The notes: a model not told the origin generated them from the sequence alone. Positions 53,461 through 62,757 are shown, counted from the first letter of the stretch. The stretch is 64,000 nt of DNA from Candidatus Zhuqueibacterota bacterium (GCA_016928775.1 JAFGKD010000116.1:1-64000), one strand, 5' to 3'. A program made the numbers and translations.

Positions 53461-54144
53461 CTATGAGCCAATTTTGGCCTTGAGCGCATCCAGCTTTGAT
53501 TGAACATCTGCGGATGGGCTGGTTGTATCCAGGCTGGCGAACTCTTTTTCGAGCGAATCGCCGCTGACGGTATCGGCCATTTCCTGGGCCGCCGAGGCTT
53601 CGTAGGAGGCGCGCTCCGCTTTGGCTTTCATACGCGCCATCAGATCATCAGCGCTCTTGTCATTTTTGATTTTGGCCTTGGCTTCGTAAATTTGCTTTTT
53701 CACTTCGGCTGTTTTGGCCTGGGCAATGATAAAGTCTTTGTTACGTCGAAACTCGGCCAATTCATCTTCCATTTTGGTGATTTCCACCTTGAGCTGATCG
53801 ACGTTATCTCGCTGACTCTGCCAGATGCCTTGCAGATCATCGGCTTTTTTCTGGTGTTCTGCCGCGCGCTCAAGCGCTTTGACCGCCAAATCTTCCCGCC
53901 CGGATTTCAGGGCTTGTTCGGCTTTTGCCTCCCAGGTTGTTTGTTCGTTGCGCTCCCTGTCCAGTTGGGCTTTGGTCTGCCGCTCGGTGGCAATAACATT
54001 CATCACTGATTTTTTCGCAGTGCTAATTTGCTTCTCTTTATCACGAATGGCCTGATCCAGCATGACTTCCGGTTTTTCCATCTTGTCAACCAGTTCATTC
54101 ACCTTGGCTTCTCCAACTTTGAACATTCTTTGAAAAACACTCAT
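53461..54144 (-). CDS. pspA: PspA/IM30 (Vipp1)-family protein
   Basis: Peripheral membrane protein of 227 residues that is almost wholly helical; the start FQRMFKVGEAKVNELVDKMEKPEVMLDQAIRD is typical (amphipathic helix, then coiled-coil hairpin). PspA/ESCRT-III-like proteins coat stressed membranes and keep the proton gradient. It is the last gene of the seven-gene minus-strand operon and follows the DUF2170-like gene by 14 bases, like the yjfI-yjfJ pair in E. coli. AAGGAG precedes the ATG. Confidence 0.93.
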   Translation of the reverse strand: MSVFQRMFKVGEAKVNELVDKMEKPEVMLDQAIRDKEKQISTAKKSVMNVIATERQTKAQLDRERNEQTTWEAKAEQALKSGREDLAVKALERAAEHQKKADDLQGIWQSQRDNVDQLKVEITKMEDELAEFRRNKDFIIAQAKTAEVKKQIYEAKAKIKNDKSADDLMARMKAKAERASYEASAAQEMADTVSGDSLEKEFASLDTTSPSADVQSKLDALKAKIGS

Positions 54145-54158
54145 CTATCATCTCCTTT

Positions 54159-54572
54159 CTATTCTTGAACAAATTCAGCTAAAATGGCTTCGGCTTTATC
54201 TGTGGCGAGCTCGAGCGCGTCAAAAACTGCCAACAATTCCTGATCGCTCAAATCCACTGTGATACGACTTTCAACCAAAACAAGATGAGGATCATCCGGA
54301 TTCGAGTTGTTGATGCCAAAGCTAACCGGCAAAATCTCGGTGTTCATATCAAGGAGTTTAAAATAGATCTCCTTGCTGGCAAAGCCGCTAATATTGCCCA
54401 GATCGACCTCAAAATACATATTGTTATCATAGACACTGACAAAGACCGGCAATTCATTATCACGCGTAACTTTGCAGATATTGTCACCGATTTGTTCAAC
54501 GACAAAGCCGTTTAATTCAAGAAACGGCATTAATTCTTCTGTTCGTCGTGTTGCAATGAGTACTTTACTCAT
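54159..54572 (-). CDS. DUF2170 (YjfI)-like protein
   Basis: Acidic cytosolic protein of 137 residues. Features are an N-terminal EELMPFLELNGFVVE, a central beta part (VTRDNELPVFVSVYDNN), and an acidic C-terminal helix. Size, shape and the place directly before pspA match E. coli YjfI (DUF2170), which precedes the PspA homologue YjfJ; I rely on that parallel and on the general pattern, so the family call is moderate. Function is unknown, probably as a PspA partner. GGAGG precedes the ATG. Confidence 0.68.
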   Translation of the reverse strand: MSKVLIATRRTEELMPFLELNGFVVEQIGDNICKVTRDNELPVFVSVYDNNMYFEVDLGNISGFASKEIYFKLLDMNTEILPVSFGINNSNPDDPHLVLVESRITVDLSDQELLAVFDALELATDKAEAILAEFVQE

Positions 54573-54633
54573 ATTTATCCTCCATTCATTTGGTGTAAAA
54601 AACGCACAGTGTAAACAAATAATCTCGTTTTAT

Positions 54634-55740
54634 TCAATTCTTTTTTGCCGAGCTTGCAAGTATATCCTCCTCCACCTTTTCAAAATCCTGGCGATGCTCC
54701 GCCAAAACAATCAATCGATCGTCTTTTTCGAGTATCATATCTTTTGGCGGAGAGAGTATGTTTTTTCCACCCCGAGACAAGCCAATCAGTTGGACATTCG
54801 TCGGATGGTTCAACATAGCGATCTGCAATTCAGAAATCGGACGGCCGTGCAATTTGGTTTCCATAATGTAAAATTGGCAACCGACCGCGTTTGTCAATAT
54901 TTGCTGCACGATATCATGAACGCCGGGGTTGAGAAATTCCTGGACAATCAAGCCGTCCATAATGCCGTCGGATGAAACAACACCGTCAACGCGAGAGCGC
55001 TGCATCATTCTTATATTGTCTTTATTGACAACTTCTGCGACCGTACGAATAGGTTTGTTGATTTCGCGTTCGATCAGCTCGATGATCGTGCCGATGGCAA
55101 AGGTTTTTTCATCGGATGTTGGCGAACCCGGATCCCGAGCTAAAATAAAAACGCCGACAGATTTGTTGATGTTCGCTCGCAGCAACACATCTTCGCGCAC
55201 CGGATCACCATGTACAAATTTGATATCAAGCTCTCTGAGTTCTTGCGGCAGCTCTTCAATCATATCTGTGATGAGAACGATGTCATTGTTACGGTAGCGA
55301 TAGCTGTGTCGAATTTCATCGACCAGGCGCCTGATCTTTTCAAGATGCGGATAATTGCAGATAATGATATGATCTGTGCTTTTGATTTGCATAAGACCTC
55401 TTTTTTTCTTGGACACATGTTCGAGCATATTTTCGGCGAATCCGCCGACAAGATAGCCGATGATGCCAATCCCAACAAGCATACAGGCGTACGAAATGAG
55501 AAAGCGCCCAAGCGGTGTTTGTGCATAAAAATCTCCATAGCCAACCGTTGTCATGGTGACCATAGCCCACCAGAGCGAATCGAGCAGAGTGAGACCCTCC
55601 TGAACGTCGCGCTCGAGCAGATAAAACAGCACCCCAAACATAATATTCAGGGTCACCGCAAAAAGAATAACCCGTACGCCGCGGAATTTCAGCAACCGAT
55701 TATTGAACAGTCTCTTGTAGATCTGGAGGAATAATGCCAT
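54634..55740 (-). CDS. Two-helix potassium channel with RCK (TrkA-N/TrkA-C) domains
   Basis: Membrane channel of 368 residues. A first helix (about 23-43), the pore helix and the canonical filter TMTTVGYGDF near residue 68, and a second helix to about 105 are followed by a cytosolic RCK part: HIIICNYPHLEKIRRLVDE (Rossmann start), an Asp-rich nucleotide site, and a TrkA-C domain with LIGLSRGGKN and DRLIVLAE. It resembles Ca- or nucleotide-gated MthK-like channels. In this operon it may respond to membrane depolarisation together with PspA. Confidence 0.94.
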   Translation of the reverse strand: MALFLQIYKRLFNNRLLKFRGVRVILFAVTLNIMFGVLFYLLERDVQEGLTLLDSLWWAMVTMTTVGYGDFYAQTPLGRFLISYACMLVGIGIIGYLVGGFAENMLEHVSKKKRGLMQIKSTDHIIICNYPHLEKIRRLVDEIRHSYRYRNNDIVLITDMIEELPQELRELDIKFVHGDPVREDVLLRANINKSVGVFILARDPGSPTSDEKTFAIGTIIELIEREINKPIRTVAEVVNKDNIRMMQRSRVDGVVSSDGIMDGLIVQEFLNPGVHDIVQQILTNAVGCQFYIMETKLHGRPISELQIAMLNHPTNVQLIGLSRGGKNILSPPKDMILEKDDRLIVLAEHRQDFEKVEEDILASSAKKN

Positions 55741-55777
55741 TTACGTTCACCATCCTGTGATAATTTGCGCCAGAGTA

Positions 55778-56575
55778 TTAATTCCACCGTGAGCTTTTGT
55801 AGTATGGATCACGATATCGATCGTAATAATCCAAATCATCATCCGGCATGGTCACTCGATCGACAAAAAAGTCGTCGTCAATCTCGTCGCTTTCGATATC
55901 ATTAAATGCTTGATAGCCGGCATACTCTTCTTCTGCAAGCAGGGTGAGCATGATATCCATGCCTTGTCTTATGATGTCGGCGATCACCTCTTCCGCCGAT
56001 ATATATCCTTCTTCATCTTCGTAGCCCAATTGTTGCCATTGAAGTGCTGTGTTGCAGATATGCAATATCTCATCCCAGACCGATCCCAGCAACAAATCAA
56101 ATTGCCATCCCGATTGATTGCGGCCGAAGCGCTTTTCGCTGATGAAACTCATAAACACGATCTCGACCGGATTCATTTCCTTAAAATCGGCAACAGCGAC
56201 GCGCAGATCATCCCACCGCTCGTCGTCGAGATAGTCCTGAAATTCGGCGTCTGTCGCAAAATCAAAATATCTCGAAAAGGCAAACTCGCCCGCTTGCAGA
56301 TCGACTGCGCAAAAAATATCAAACATGGTCAGATATTCGCTATAGCGCGCCAAAAATTTTTCCAGCTCTTTGCGGCCATTCGGGTGGGGGATGTATTTTT
56401 CGTCGTGCAGAATCTGGATGTAGCCCTTCATCATCAGCCATTCCAGTACAGGTTCCAGATCTTTGTCGTTATCGTCCAAAAAAATCGGGATGGCGTGCGG
56501 TGTGTTGATCATATATTCGAGCAAGTATAAACCGGCAAAGCGCTTTTTTTGTTCCTCGGATAACGTATAAGACAC
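55778..56575 (-). CDS. Unknown acidic cytosolic protein in the pspA operon
   Basis: Protein of 265 residues with no membrane helix or signal. It is acidic, with a winged-helix-like N-terminus (FAGLYLLEYMI, then LEWLMMKGYIQIL), and ends in an Asp/Tyr-rich tail (DDDLDYYDRYRDPYY). I do not recognise the family; it takes the place that YjfK (DUF2491) has in the E. coli yjf operon, but I cannot confirm the likeness. GTG 56575 is the start: AGGAGG lies 6 bases before it and would be inside the gene if GTG 56593 were used. Confidence 0.65.
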   Translation of the reverse strand: MSYTLSEEQKKRFAGLYLLEYMINTPHAIPIFLDDNDKDLEPVLEWLMMKGYIQILHDEKYIPHPNGRKELEKFLARYSEYLTMFDIFCAVDLQAGEFAFSRYFDFATDAEFQDYLDDERWDDLRVAVADFKEMNPVEIVFMSFISEKRFGRNQSGWQFDLLLGSVWDEILHICNTALQWQQLGYEDEEGYISAEEVIADIIRQGMDIMLTLLAEEEYAGYQAFNDIESDEIDDDFFVDRVTMPDDDLDYYDRYRDPYYKSSRWN

Positions 56576-56625
56576 TCCCTGCCTCCTTATCACATCAATT
56601 TTTATATCGTGATGTTTTTGTGTGC

Positions 56626-57528
56626 TCAGCCCAAAAACACCGGCACGAGCATCAATGCCAGGATAATGGCGATGCCGCCCTCAATCAGAGCCGCACCCCA
56701 GTTTTGGTCTCGACTGATCTCCTCGTCCAGCAATGCACCGGGCAGCAGAAACTTGTCCACCAGATAGCGGCTGACGATGAGAAAAAACAAACTGATCACA
56801 AACCAGGCGAAAAATCCAAGCAGCGAATCATAACGGATGATAAAACCCGACAGCAAGATGGCAATGGCGATCAAGCTGGCGCCAAAGGCGATGCCGGCGG
56901 AGATGTTGTCTTTTTCAATCTCCTCGTACAGATCGAAGCGACTCATTTTCTGATAAATCCAGGCAAAAATGACAAAGCCCAGTTGCCCGATGAGGAAATA
57001 AATGACGGTGGCGATGATACCGCTCAGGAAGCTGCTATCTTCGCCGTAGAGTGCGGCTTTGATAATGAGCGCCGAACCCACGTAACTGCCAAACTCGACC
57101 GCGCCGGTGCCGATGTTTCGATCATCGATCAGCTCTTTGATATTTTTAAAACGGCTGAGCAGGACATTGTCATTGATAAGCCGGGCAAAATTGAGCAGGA
57201 GGATGCCCACGGCGCTCCAGATGACGAGACTGAGCATATCGAGCAAGAGCTCGGAACGCGTTGTGGTAAAGCCGGCCTCGGGTTCGCTTGTGAACACACC
57301 CAAAATAACGATGCCGATGGCGAACATATAGCCGCCAAAAGAGACCGCCACCGCCTTGTTATCCACTTCCGTTAGCTGTTGGCTTAATTTAAACGGGCTG
57401 AACAGATCGTACAACAACTTGGCCAATACAAGAATAATCAGTATGGTGATCAAATAGGCCGGGCCATCAAAATGCAGAAATACCTGCAACGCCGATGTAT
57501 CCAAAAGTGCTGCAAAAATTTCATTCAT
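56626..57528 (-). CDS. DUF350 (YjfL)-family membrane protein
   Basis: Inner-membrane protein of 300 residues with eight or so helices in two DUF350 repeats; E. coli YjfL has one repeat. Typical parts are VDNKAVAVSFGGYMFAIGIV in the first half and NISAGIAFGASLIAIAILL in the second, which line up well. Function is unknown; genes of this family often lie beside pspA and aminopropyltransferase genes. ATG 57528 follows GGAG by 8 bases. Confidence 0.88.
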   Translation of the reverse strand: MNEIFAALLDTSALQVFLHFDGPAYLITILIILVLAKLLYDLFSPFKLSQQLTEVDNKAVAVSFGGYMFAIGIVILGVFTSEPEAGFTTTRSELLLDMLSLVIWSAVGILLLNFARLINDNVLLSRFKNIKELIDDRNIGTGAVEFGSYVGSALIIKAALYGEDSSFLSGIIATVIYFLIGQLGFVIFAWIYQKMSRFDLYEEIEKDNISAGIAFGASLIAIAILLSGFIIRYDSLLGFFAWFVISLFFLIVSRYLVDKFLLPGALLDEEISRDQNWGAALIEGGIAIILALMLVPVFLG

Positions 57529-57558
57529 GATTTTTTCTCCAATTTGTGAGCAAGTCAA

Positions 57559-58461
57559 CTATTTGCCACCGCGTGAAAAGCCGCCACTGCGGCTCGGTGC
57601 GCTTCGTCGAACAGAAGATGAACGAGTGGTGGAACGCGATGTCGAGCTCGATGATTGCTGGCGACCAAAACCGCCGCTTCTCACTTGTTGAGAAGGATTG
57701 CGCGCCTGAAATGCTCTTTGGGAGGACGTTGGATTTTTCAAAGGCGCTTTAACGCTTGTGGCGCTTTTCCCGGCATTCGGTGATCTGACGTTGGCATTCA
57801 CCCGGCTTTGTGTTGATGATGAAAACGATGAACCCTGGGTCGTACGATTCATGGCGCGTCGGTAATTCTGCGCCGTTGTGGTGTTATGCGGTCTATAGCT
57901 GTCCGGATAGTTATTGTAACCATACGGCGACGCGAATAGCGGCCGTGGTTGAAACAGCCAGCTCAGAATGACAAAATCCATGAGCCCAAAGCTGGAATGG
58001 TAATAATGATTGCGGCCATAGATCTGCTCGTTTCCCTGGACCTGCACATTAGCCTGGTCACCGGATTTCTCAACCTCGATTGTCGCGATTTCCTGAACCT
58101 CTCCGGCTGCTGGCTGGGTGGTGAGAGAAAATCCTTTCACCCGGTTGTCGCCATACTCGGTCACAAAGATGTAATCGACTTTGCCATCTTCGTCCAAGTC
58201 AAGGTTATTCACGCCATTATTGGGCGAGTTGAGCAAGCGTTCGAATTCTTGACCATCCTGTGCTTGTTTCAGCAATTCGCCAACGGCCATTAAATTGAGA
58301 CCTTCGCTCGCCGATACCACAGTTTGAACGTTGACATTGTACTGTTCCTGCGGCGCGCGTGTTGTTTCAGAGCGCGGCTGTCGCTCGCGCTTGTTGCAGA
58401 TCGACAACAGGACGACCAGCACAAAAAACACGCCCAAGATTTTTAATGCTTTTTCATTCAC
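57559..58461 (-). CDS. Membrane-anchored protein with Ser/Arg/Gly-rich tail
   Basis: Protein of 300 residues: one N-terminal helix (about 5-20, possible Cys anchor in LLSIC), a folded part to about residue 165 with an EF-hand-like DLDEDGKVDYIF, then a His/Tyr/Pro-rich part and, from about 190, a low-complexity tail of Ser, Arg, Gly, Asn and Thr to the end. GTG 58461 is the start as AGGAGG lies 7 bases upstream; this site is inside the end of the aminopropyltransferase gene. I do not recognise a family. Confidence 0.72.
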   Translation of the reverse strand: MNEKALKILGVFFVLVVLLSICNKRERQPRSETTRAPQEQYNVNVQTVVSASEGLNLMAVGELLKQAQDGQEFERLLNSPNNGVNNLDLDEDGKVDYIFVTEYGDNRVKGFSLTTQPAAGEVQEIATIEVEKSGDQANVQVQGNEQIYGRNHYYHSSFGLMDFVILSWLFQPRPLFASPYGYNNYPDSYRPHNTTTAQNYRRAMNRTTQGSSFSSSTQSRVNANVRSPNAGKSATSVKAPLKNPTSSQRAFQARNPSQQVRSGGFGRQQSSSSTSRSTTRSSSVRRSAPSRSGGFSRGGK

Positions 58462-58484
58462 GGAACTACTCCTCCTCAATGTAA

Positions 58485-60179
58485 TTAAATGTTCCACGCT
58501 TTGACATAAAGAGAAAATGCCAAGCCATTTGTGATTGTATTAATCGATGTATTGTCGGATTGTAATTGATTGAGACCGAATTCAAATGCCGCATTCATCA
58601 CCGCGGGCGTTAGATACTGTGTTGCAACCTCAAAGCTGGTTGTACTACGGATTTTATTCCTGATGGTTTCTGGACTCCAGCGGTCCGAACGGCCACCGAT
58701 CCACCAGCCCCACTCGCCAAATGACGGCACGTTGTCATGAAACGGCAGGGCCACCAGACCAGCGCTTTTAATGGTTCGACCAATCAGAAGAAACACTTCC
58801 CTGGCATGCACTGGCGACGTCGATTGTTGAATAAAAATTCCATCAGCCGTCAGCTTTTTCCTGATGTTATGATAGAACATGTCAGAATAAAGTTTTGACA
58901 AGTCCGGATTATTTGGATCAGGAAAGTCTATGATAATGATATCATACAGTCCGGATATCTGCTCGATAAACTTGGCGGCATCGAGATTGATGATGTTAAT
59001 TGTCGTCACCACCTCGAAATCGCGTATTATCCTCTGCCGTTGATCCTCAATAGCCAGGACAGTCTCCTCACCCGGTGTCAACGCATTATTTTTTAGAATG
59101 GTAATCCGACTGTCCGCGAGACTGTTCCCGTTTAGCCTCTGAAAATGTTCATTTTCTTTCGCCAAAGTTGTCATTGCTGGATCAATATCACAAATTGTCA
59201 CCGATTCAACTCGATCATACTTGAGTACTTCGCGCAGAGCAAGTCCATCCCCTCCTCCCAAGATCAATACTTTTTGATGGTATGGCGCAAGGACAAATGC
59301 CGGGTGCACAAGATTTTCATGGTAGATGAATTCATCTGCGCTGTGAAATTGCAATTGACCATTAATATAGCAGGCGATGTCGCCAGCGCGCGATTCGGTC
59401 AGGACAATATGTTGAAATGTTGTCGTTTTGGAAAATATGACTCGATCTCGAAAAAGCTGTTGTTCAGCATGTATGGTCCATCTCGCGGAAGAGAAAAGAC
59501 CGACAAAGAGTGCGGCGGTTACTATAAATGTCAGCAACGCTAGCGATTTTCGATACATGACCAATTTTCTGAAAAAAATAAGCGTGAACAAAGCAACCAG
59601 CACATTCAGGATACCAAGCACAAATGCCGTTTCAACGATTGTGAAGAATCTCGGCAACAAAAAAATCCATAATAAAGAACCGACTAATGCGCCGATATAA
59701 TCCATTTTTAACACATTGCCAAGATTTAATTTTAATTCCTGGATATATGTCTCGTTGATTCGGGTGATGATCGGAATTTCAAAACCGATGATGAGCCCAA
59801 TGCTGGTGACAAAAAAGTACTGCACAAGTACGTAATGGCTCGGGATGCTGCCATAGCTGACCAACAGGGCGATGGGGCCAAACGCGCCCAACAATCCGAT
59901 GAGAATCTCGAAAAGGATGAACTTGTCGACCAGATTTGTATTGCTGAAATACTTTTGAACATCCGAGCCGACGCCCATAAAAAACATCATGATACCAATG
60001 ATAATGGCCCATTGACGCACACTGTTACCTAAAATATCCGAGGCGACTTTGCTGAGCGTATACTCATATGCCAGGCCGCATGCCCCCATAATGAACATGG
60101 ACAGGTAGAGTACAATACTTTCGCGGGTAGTTTTGCGGAACAGGGTAAAAGGAAATTGGTGGGCTAGGAAACTATTCAT
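58485..60179 (-). CDS. speE: Membrane-bound polyamine aminopropyltransferase (spermidine synthase-like)
   Basis: Protein of 564 residues: seven or so N-terminal membrane helices (to about residue 230) and a C-terminal spermidine-synthase domain. The nucleotide site is VLILGGGDGLALREVLKYD with acidic TICDID; YDIIIIDFPDPNNPDLSKLYS contains the catalytic Asp, and YSDMFYHNI follows. It would transfer aminopropyl groups from decarboxylated AdoMet to an amine; no AdoMet decarboxylase gene is in the window. As first gene of the pspA operon it may modify a membrane-linked product. ATG 60179 follows GAGAG. Confidence 0.9.
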   Translation of the reverse strand: MNSFLAHQFPFTLFRKTTRESIVLYLSMFIMGACGLAYEYTLSKVASDILGNSVRQWAIIIGIMMFFMGVGSDVQKYFSNTNLVDKFILFEILIGLLGAFGPIALLVSYGSIPSHYVLVQYFFVTSIGLIIGFEIPIITRINETYIQELKLNLGNVLKMDYIGALVGSLLWIFLLPRFFTIVETAFVLGILNVLVALFTLIFFRKLVMYRKSLALLTFIVTAALFVGLFSSARWTIHAEQQLFRDRVIFSKTTTFQHIVLTESRAGDIACYINGQLQFHSADEFIYHENLVHPAFVLAPYHQKVLILGGGDGLALREVLKYDRVESVTICDIDPAMTTLAKENEHFQRLNGNSLADSRITILKNNALTPGEETVLAIEDQRQRIIRDFEVVTTINIINLDAAKFIEQISGLYDIIIIDFPDPNNPDLSKLYSDMFYHNIRKKLTADGIFIQQSTSPVHAREVFLLIGRTIKSAGLVALPFHDNVPSFGEWGWWIGGRSDRWSPETIRNKIRSTTSFEVATQYLTPAVMNAAFEFGLNQLQSDNTSINTITNGLAFSLYVKAWNI

Positions 60180-60326
60180 CAACTCTCAACGATTTACATG
60201 AAACATGGGGAAAATCAAACAGTCGATTTTAACCACATGACCGGAATATATTCAAAAAATCTTTGCGCAACAAGCGGATATTCATCAAGAGTACAGACCA
60301 TCCCGGATGATCTTTTGTGATTTCAC
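60180..60326. other. Upstream region of the pspA-type operon
   Basis: About 150 bases between the speE start and the terminator of the next minus-strand gene. It must hold the operon promoter. I see no sigma-54-type GG-N10-GC element that I would trust and no PspF-type site. Confidence 0.4.
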
Positions 60327-60354
60327 AAAAAAGCCGGACTCGAAAGTCCGGCTT
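60327..60354 (-). terminator. Rho-independent terminator of the second sorting-domain gene
   Basis: AAGCCGGACT (60331-60340) and AGTCCGGCTT (60345-60354) form a perfect 10-bp stem around CGAA; on the minus strand a T-tract follows. It lies 3 bases after the stop codon. Confidence 0.93.
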
Positions 60355-60357
60355 GTT

Positions 60358-62757
60358 CTATTGGAGTTTGACCATTTTTTTAGTCGCAGTAAAAGTGCCA
60401 ACACGCAGGCGGTAGATGTAGACTCCGGAACTGGCCAGGGTGCCGGCATCATCGTAACCGTCCCATTTTATGCTATAGTAGCCGGGCTGTGCCTGTTTTT
60501 TCATCAGCGTACGGACCTGGCGACCCAGCATATCGTAAATCACCAGGATCATTTCTCCGGTCGCAGTCTCAGGCACCTGGAACGAGATGGTCGTTTCCGG
60601 ATTAAAAGGATTTGGATAGTTTTGCTGTAACACAAATTCTCTGGGTGCTGCTATAGTCACCAGTACAGGATCGCTATAAACCGAGGAGCCATCTGTGTCA
60701 ACCTGTTTGAGGCGGTAAGTCCACTCGCCCGGCTGACCGGGAGCATCGATAAACGTATAGCGCTGCTCTTCAGACGTGGTACCGGCACCATGGACGAATC
60801 CGACCTCTTTCCAGATCGTATCCCCGCTACGCTGGCGTTCGACCGCAAAACCGAGGTTATTGGTTTCGCTGGCCGTCGACCACTGCAGCAGAATGCCATT
60901 CTGATCGTTAACAGAGCCAACAAAACTGACCAGTTCAACCGGCGTTGTCCACCCGGAAGCGACATTGGATAATCCGGATGGTTGTCCGGCATGATCCACC
61001 ACATTCATGCGGAAATGAAAAGTTGTCGCCTCGGTTAGTCCCGTGACAACAAGCGATTGTTTTGTAAAGGGTTCTGCGGGCGCTGGTGGATTGGGAATAG
61101 TTTGCGCCGTATAGCTCCACCATGTCCAGTCATAGCCTCCTGCAGGATCGTTGGGCTCAACAGTGCTGTAACGAATAATATAATAATCCGCTGGTCCGCC
61201 GCCATCGCCGTCGTCACCGCGGGCCGTCCATTCAATTGTTATGGTCGAATCGGTACGAGCCTTGACAGCCAGGTCTGTGATCGGTCCAGGAGGTATCGTA
61301 TCAAGATATTTCTGTTCATAAACAAGGAGCGATCCCGCATTTTTATATTTTTTAAAAAGCTGACGCAACTCGGAACGTGTCTGGTTTTTGGTAAAATAGT
61401 AATAGCGAACAGTGGCATCAATATCGAATGAAGTGGCCGGTGGTTTGGACCAGCTATAAATTCGCATCCCGGAAAGGCCATAGATATCAAGAGGATCATA
61501 CGGTTCCCGATTTAAATCTTGGTAGAAAAATTTGGGTATTCCGGGATTGATCATTTCACCATTGAGGTCGGTGATTTGCAAAAGCGAAGCATTTTTGATC
61601 TTGCTGAAGGCTAAACCACTATAGCCAACCCAGTATTTGCCGGGCCAATCTTCCTGGTTAATATCTCTTAAAAAGACAACATCCGGTGGTGCTCGGTCAA
61701 TGAGCGAATCCTGTGTTCCATCTTCTAGGGTAAAGTCATCACCGAAAAACCGCATGCCGAAGGCGTTGCTATTGAATCCCTGGGCAAAAGAAACATAATC
61801 CGCATCGATTTCCTTCACGTCGTCGCCGAGGTCTAAAGAGAAAGCCGGTTTGAACTGCACCATATCTCGATAATAACGGGTTAGAATGGGAATTCGCGAG
61901 GTCTCTTCAATTCCGGTCGTCGATATTTTGATGGCCAATGTATGTTCGCGGAGGATGCGAACCTGCCCGGCGCGTACTTTGAGTGAATCTATTTCATGAT
62001 AAGCATTGGCATTCACCGTGATGGTGATAAAGCCATATTTTAACTTGAATGAACTATGCATGTCTTCCGCAAAATATATATCTGTTCCGGTAAAGGGTAC
62101 CTTGCCGGCGCCAAGATCGGCTTCAATGACAATCTTGCGAATCAAGGCTCTGATACGCCAGCTATCTAGGAAATCAATATTATTGCCGGCAATGGCCAGG
62201 GAGTCCGGCAGGCCACTGGCGTCATCGGTGTTGTGGCCGATGCCGTAAACGGCGCTTTTGACATGTTCATTATAATAGGAGACATAAGAGCCGGCATTGG
62301 TGGACAGCGAATTTGAAAAAAAGATATAGGAGTAACCGGATTCCAGGGTTGCCGGATCGGTGATAGCGACCTCGTAACGCAAATTTCTTCTCGACTCGAC
62401 ATTGTCGGGCCATGATGAATTATCTGGTGCCTTGTCACCCGCATCACGTCCCATCAAAACAATTTCGTCATACGCTGTCAAAATACCATCACCATCCCAG
62501 ACCACCTTTTTTGCTCCGGCCGGATAGTCTGGCCAGGTGAATTCGTCAACCTGAAACGGGATAGGAGTCCACGTGCCGCTGGCCGATGAATAGACATATG
62601 CGCGGATCCCAGCGATCGGCTTGCCAAGAAATGTTGCTGTAGCGGAACCGTTGATAATGATCGGCTCAAGGTCACGATCAAATGCAGCCCGTCCAGTGCT
62701 TGACAACCAGAGTATTTCCACTGTTATCAGCATAAAAATAAAGAAATACTTTTTCAT
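60358..62757 (-). CDS. Large secreted protein with fibronectin type III and C-terminal sorting domains
   Basis: Secreted protein of 799 residues; signal peptide to about residue 25. Residues 30-500 are beta-rich and not recognised, with many aromatic and Asp residues. A fibronectin type III domain lies near 505-610 (PGPITDLAVKARTDSTITIEW, LTEATTFHFRMNVVD). The end has a FlgD-like/Por sorting domain: QQNYPNPFNPETTISF and TATKKMVKL. It is probably on the cell surface and may bind or process a polymer. GAGGTG precedes the ATG. Confidence 0.85.
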   Translation of the reverse strand: MKKYFFIFMLITVEILWLSSTGRAAFDRDLEPIIINGSATATFLGKPIAGIRAYVYSSASGTWTPIPFQVDEFTWPDYPAGAKKVVWDGDGILTAYDEIVLMGRDAGDKAPDNSSWPDNVESRRNLRYEVAITDPATLESGYSYIFFSNSLSTNAGSYVSYYNEHVKSAVYGIGHNTDDASGLPDSLAIAGNNIDFLDSWRIRALIRKIVIEADLGAGKVPFTGTDIYFAEDMHSSFKLKYGFITITVNANAYHEIDSLKVRAGQVRILREHTLAIKISTTGIEETSRIPILTRYYRDMVQFKPAFSLDLGDDVKEIDADYVSFAQGFNSNAFGMRFFGDDFTLEDGTQDSLIDRAPPDVVFLRDINQEDWPGKYWVGYSGLAFSKIKNASLLQITDLNGEMINPGIPKFFYQDLNREPYDPLDIYGLSGMRIYSWSKPPATSFDIDATVRYYYFTKNQTRSELRQLFKKYKNAGSLLVYEQKYLDTIPPGPITDLAVKARTDSTITIEWTARGDDGDGGGPADYYIIRYSTVEPNDPAGGYDWTWWSYTAQTIPNPPAPAEPFTKQSLVVTGLTEATTFHFRMNVVDHAGQPSGLSNVASGWTTPVELVSFVGSVNDQNGILLQWSTASETNNLGFAVERQRSGDTIWKEVGFVHGAGTTSEEQRYTFIDAPGQPGEWTYRLKQVDTDGSSVYSDPVLVTIAAPREFVLQQNYPNPFNPETTISFQVPETATGEMILVIYDMLGRQVRTLMKKQAQPGYYSIKWDGYDDAGTLASSGVYIYRLRVGTFTATKKMVKLQ

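Noticed and set aside
56620-57375. Plus-strand open frame of 251 codons
   Set aside because: It is antisense to the DUF350 gene and rich in His/Gln/Asp from reversed membrane codons; no family pattern.
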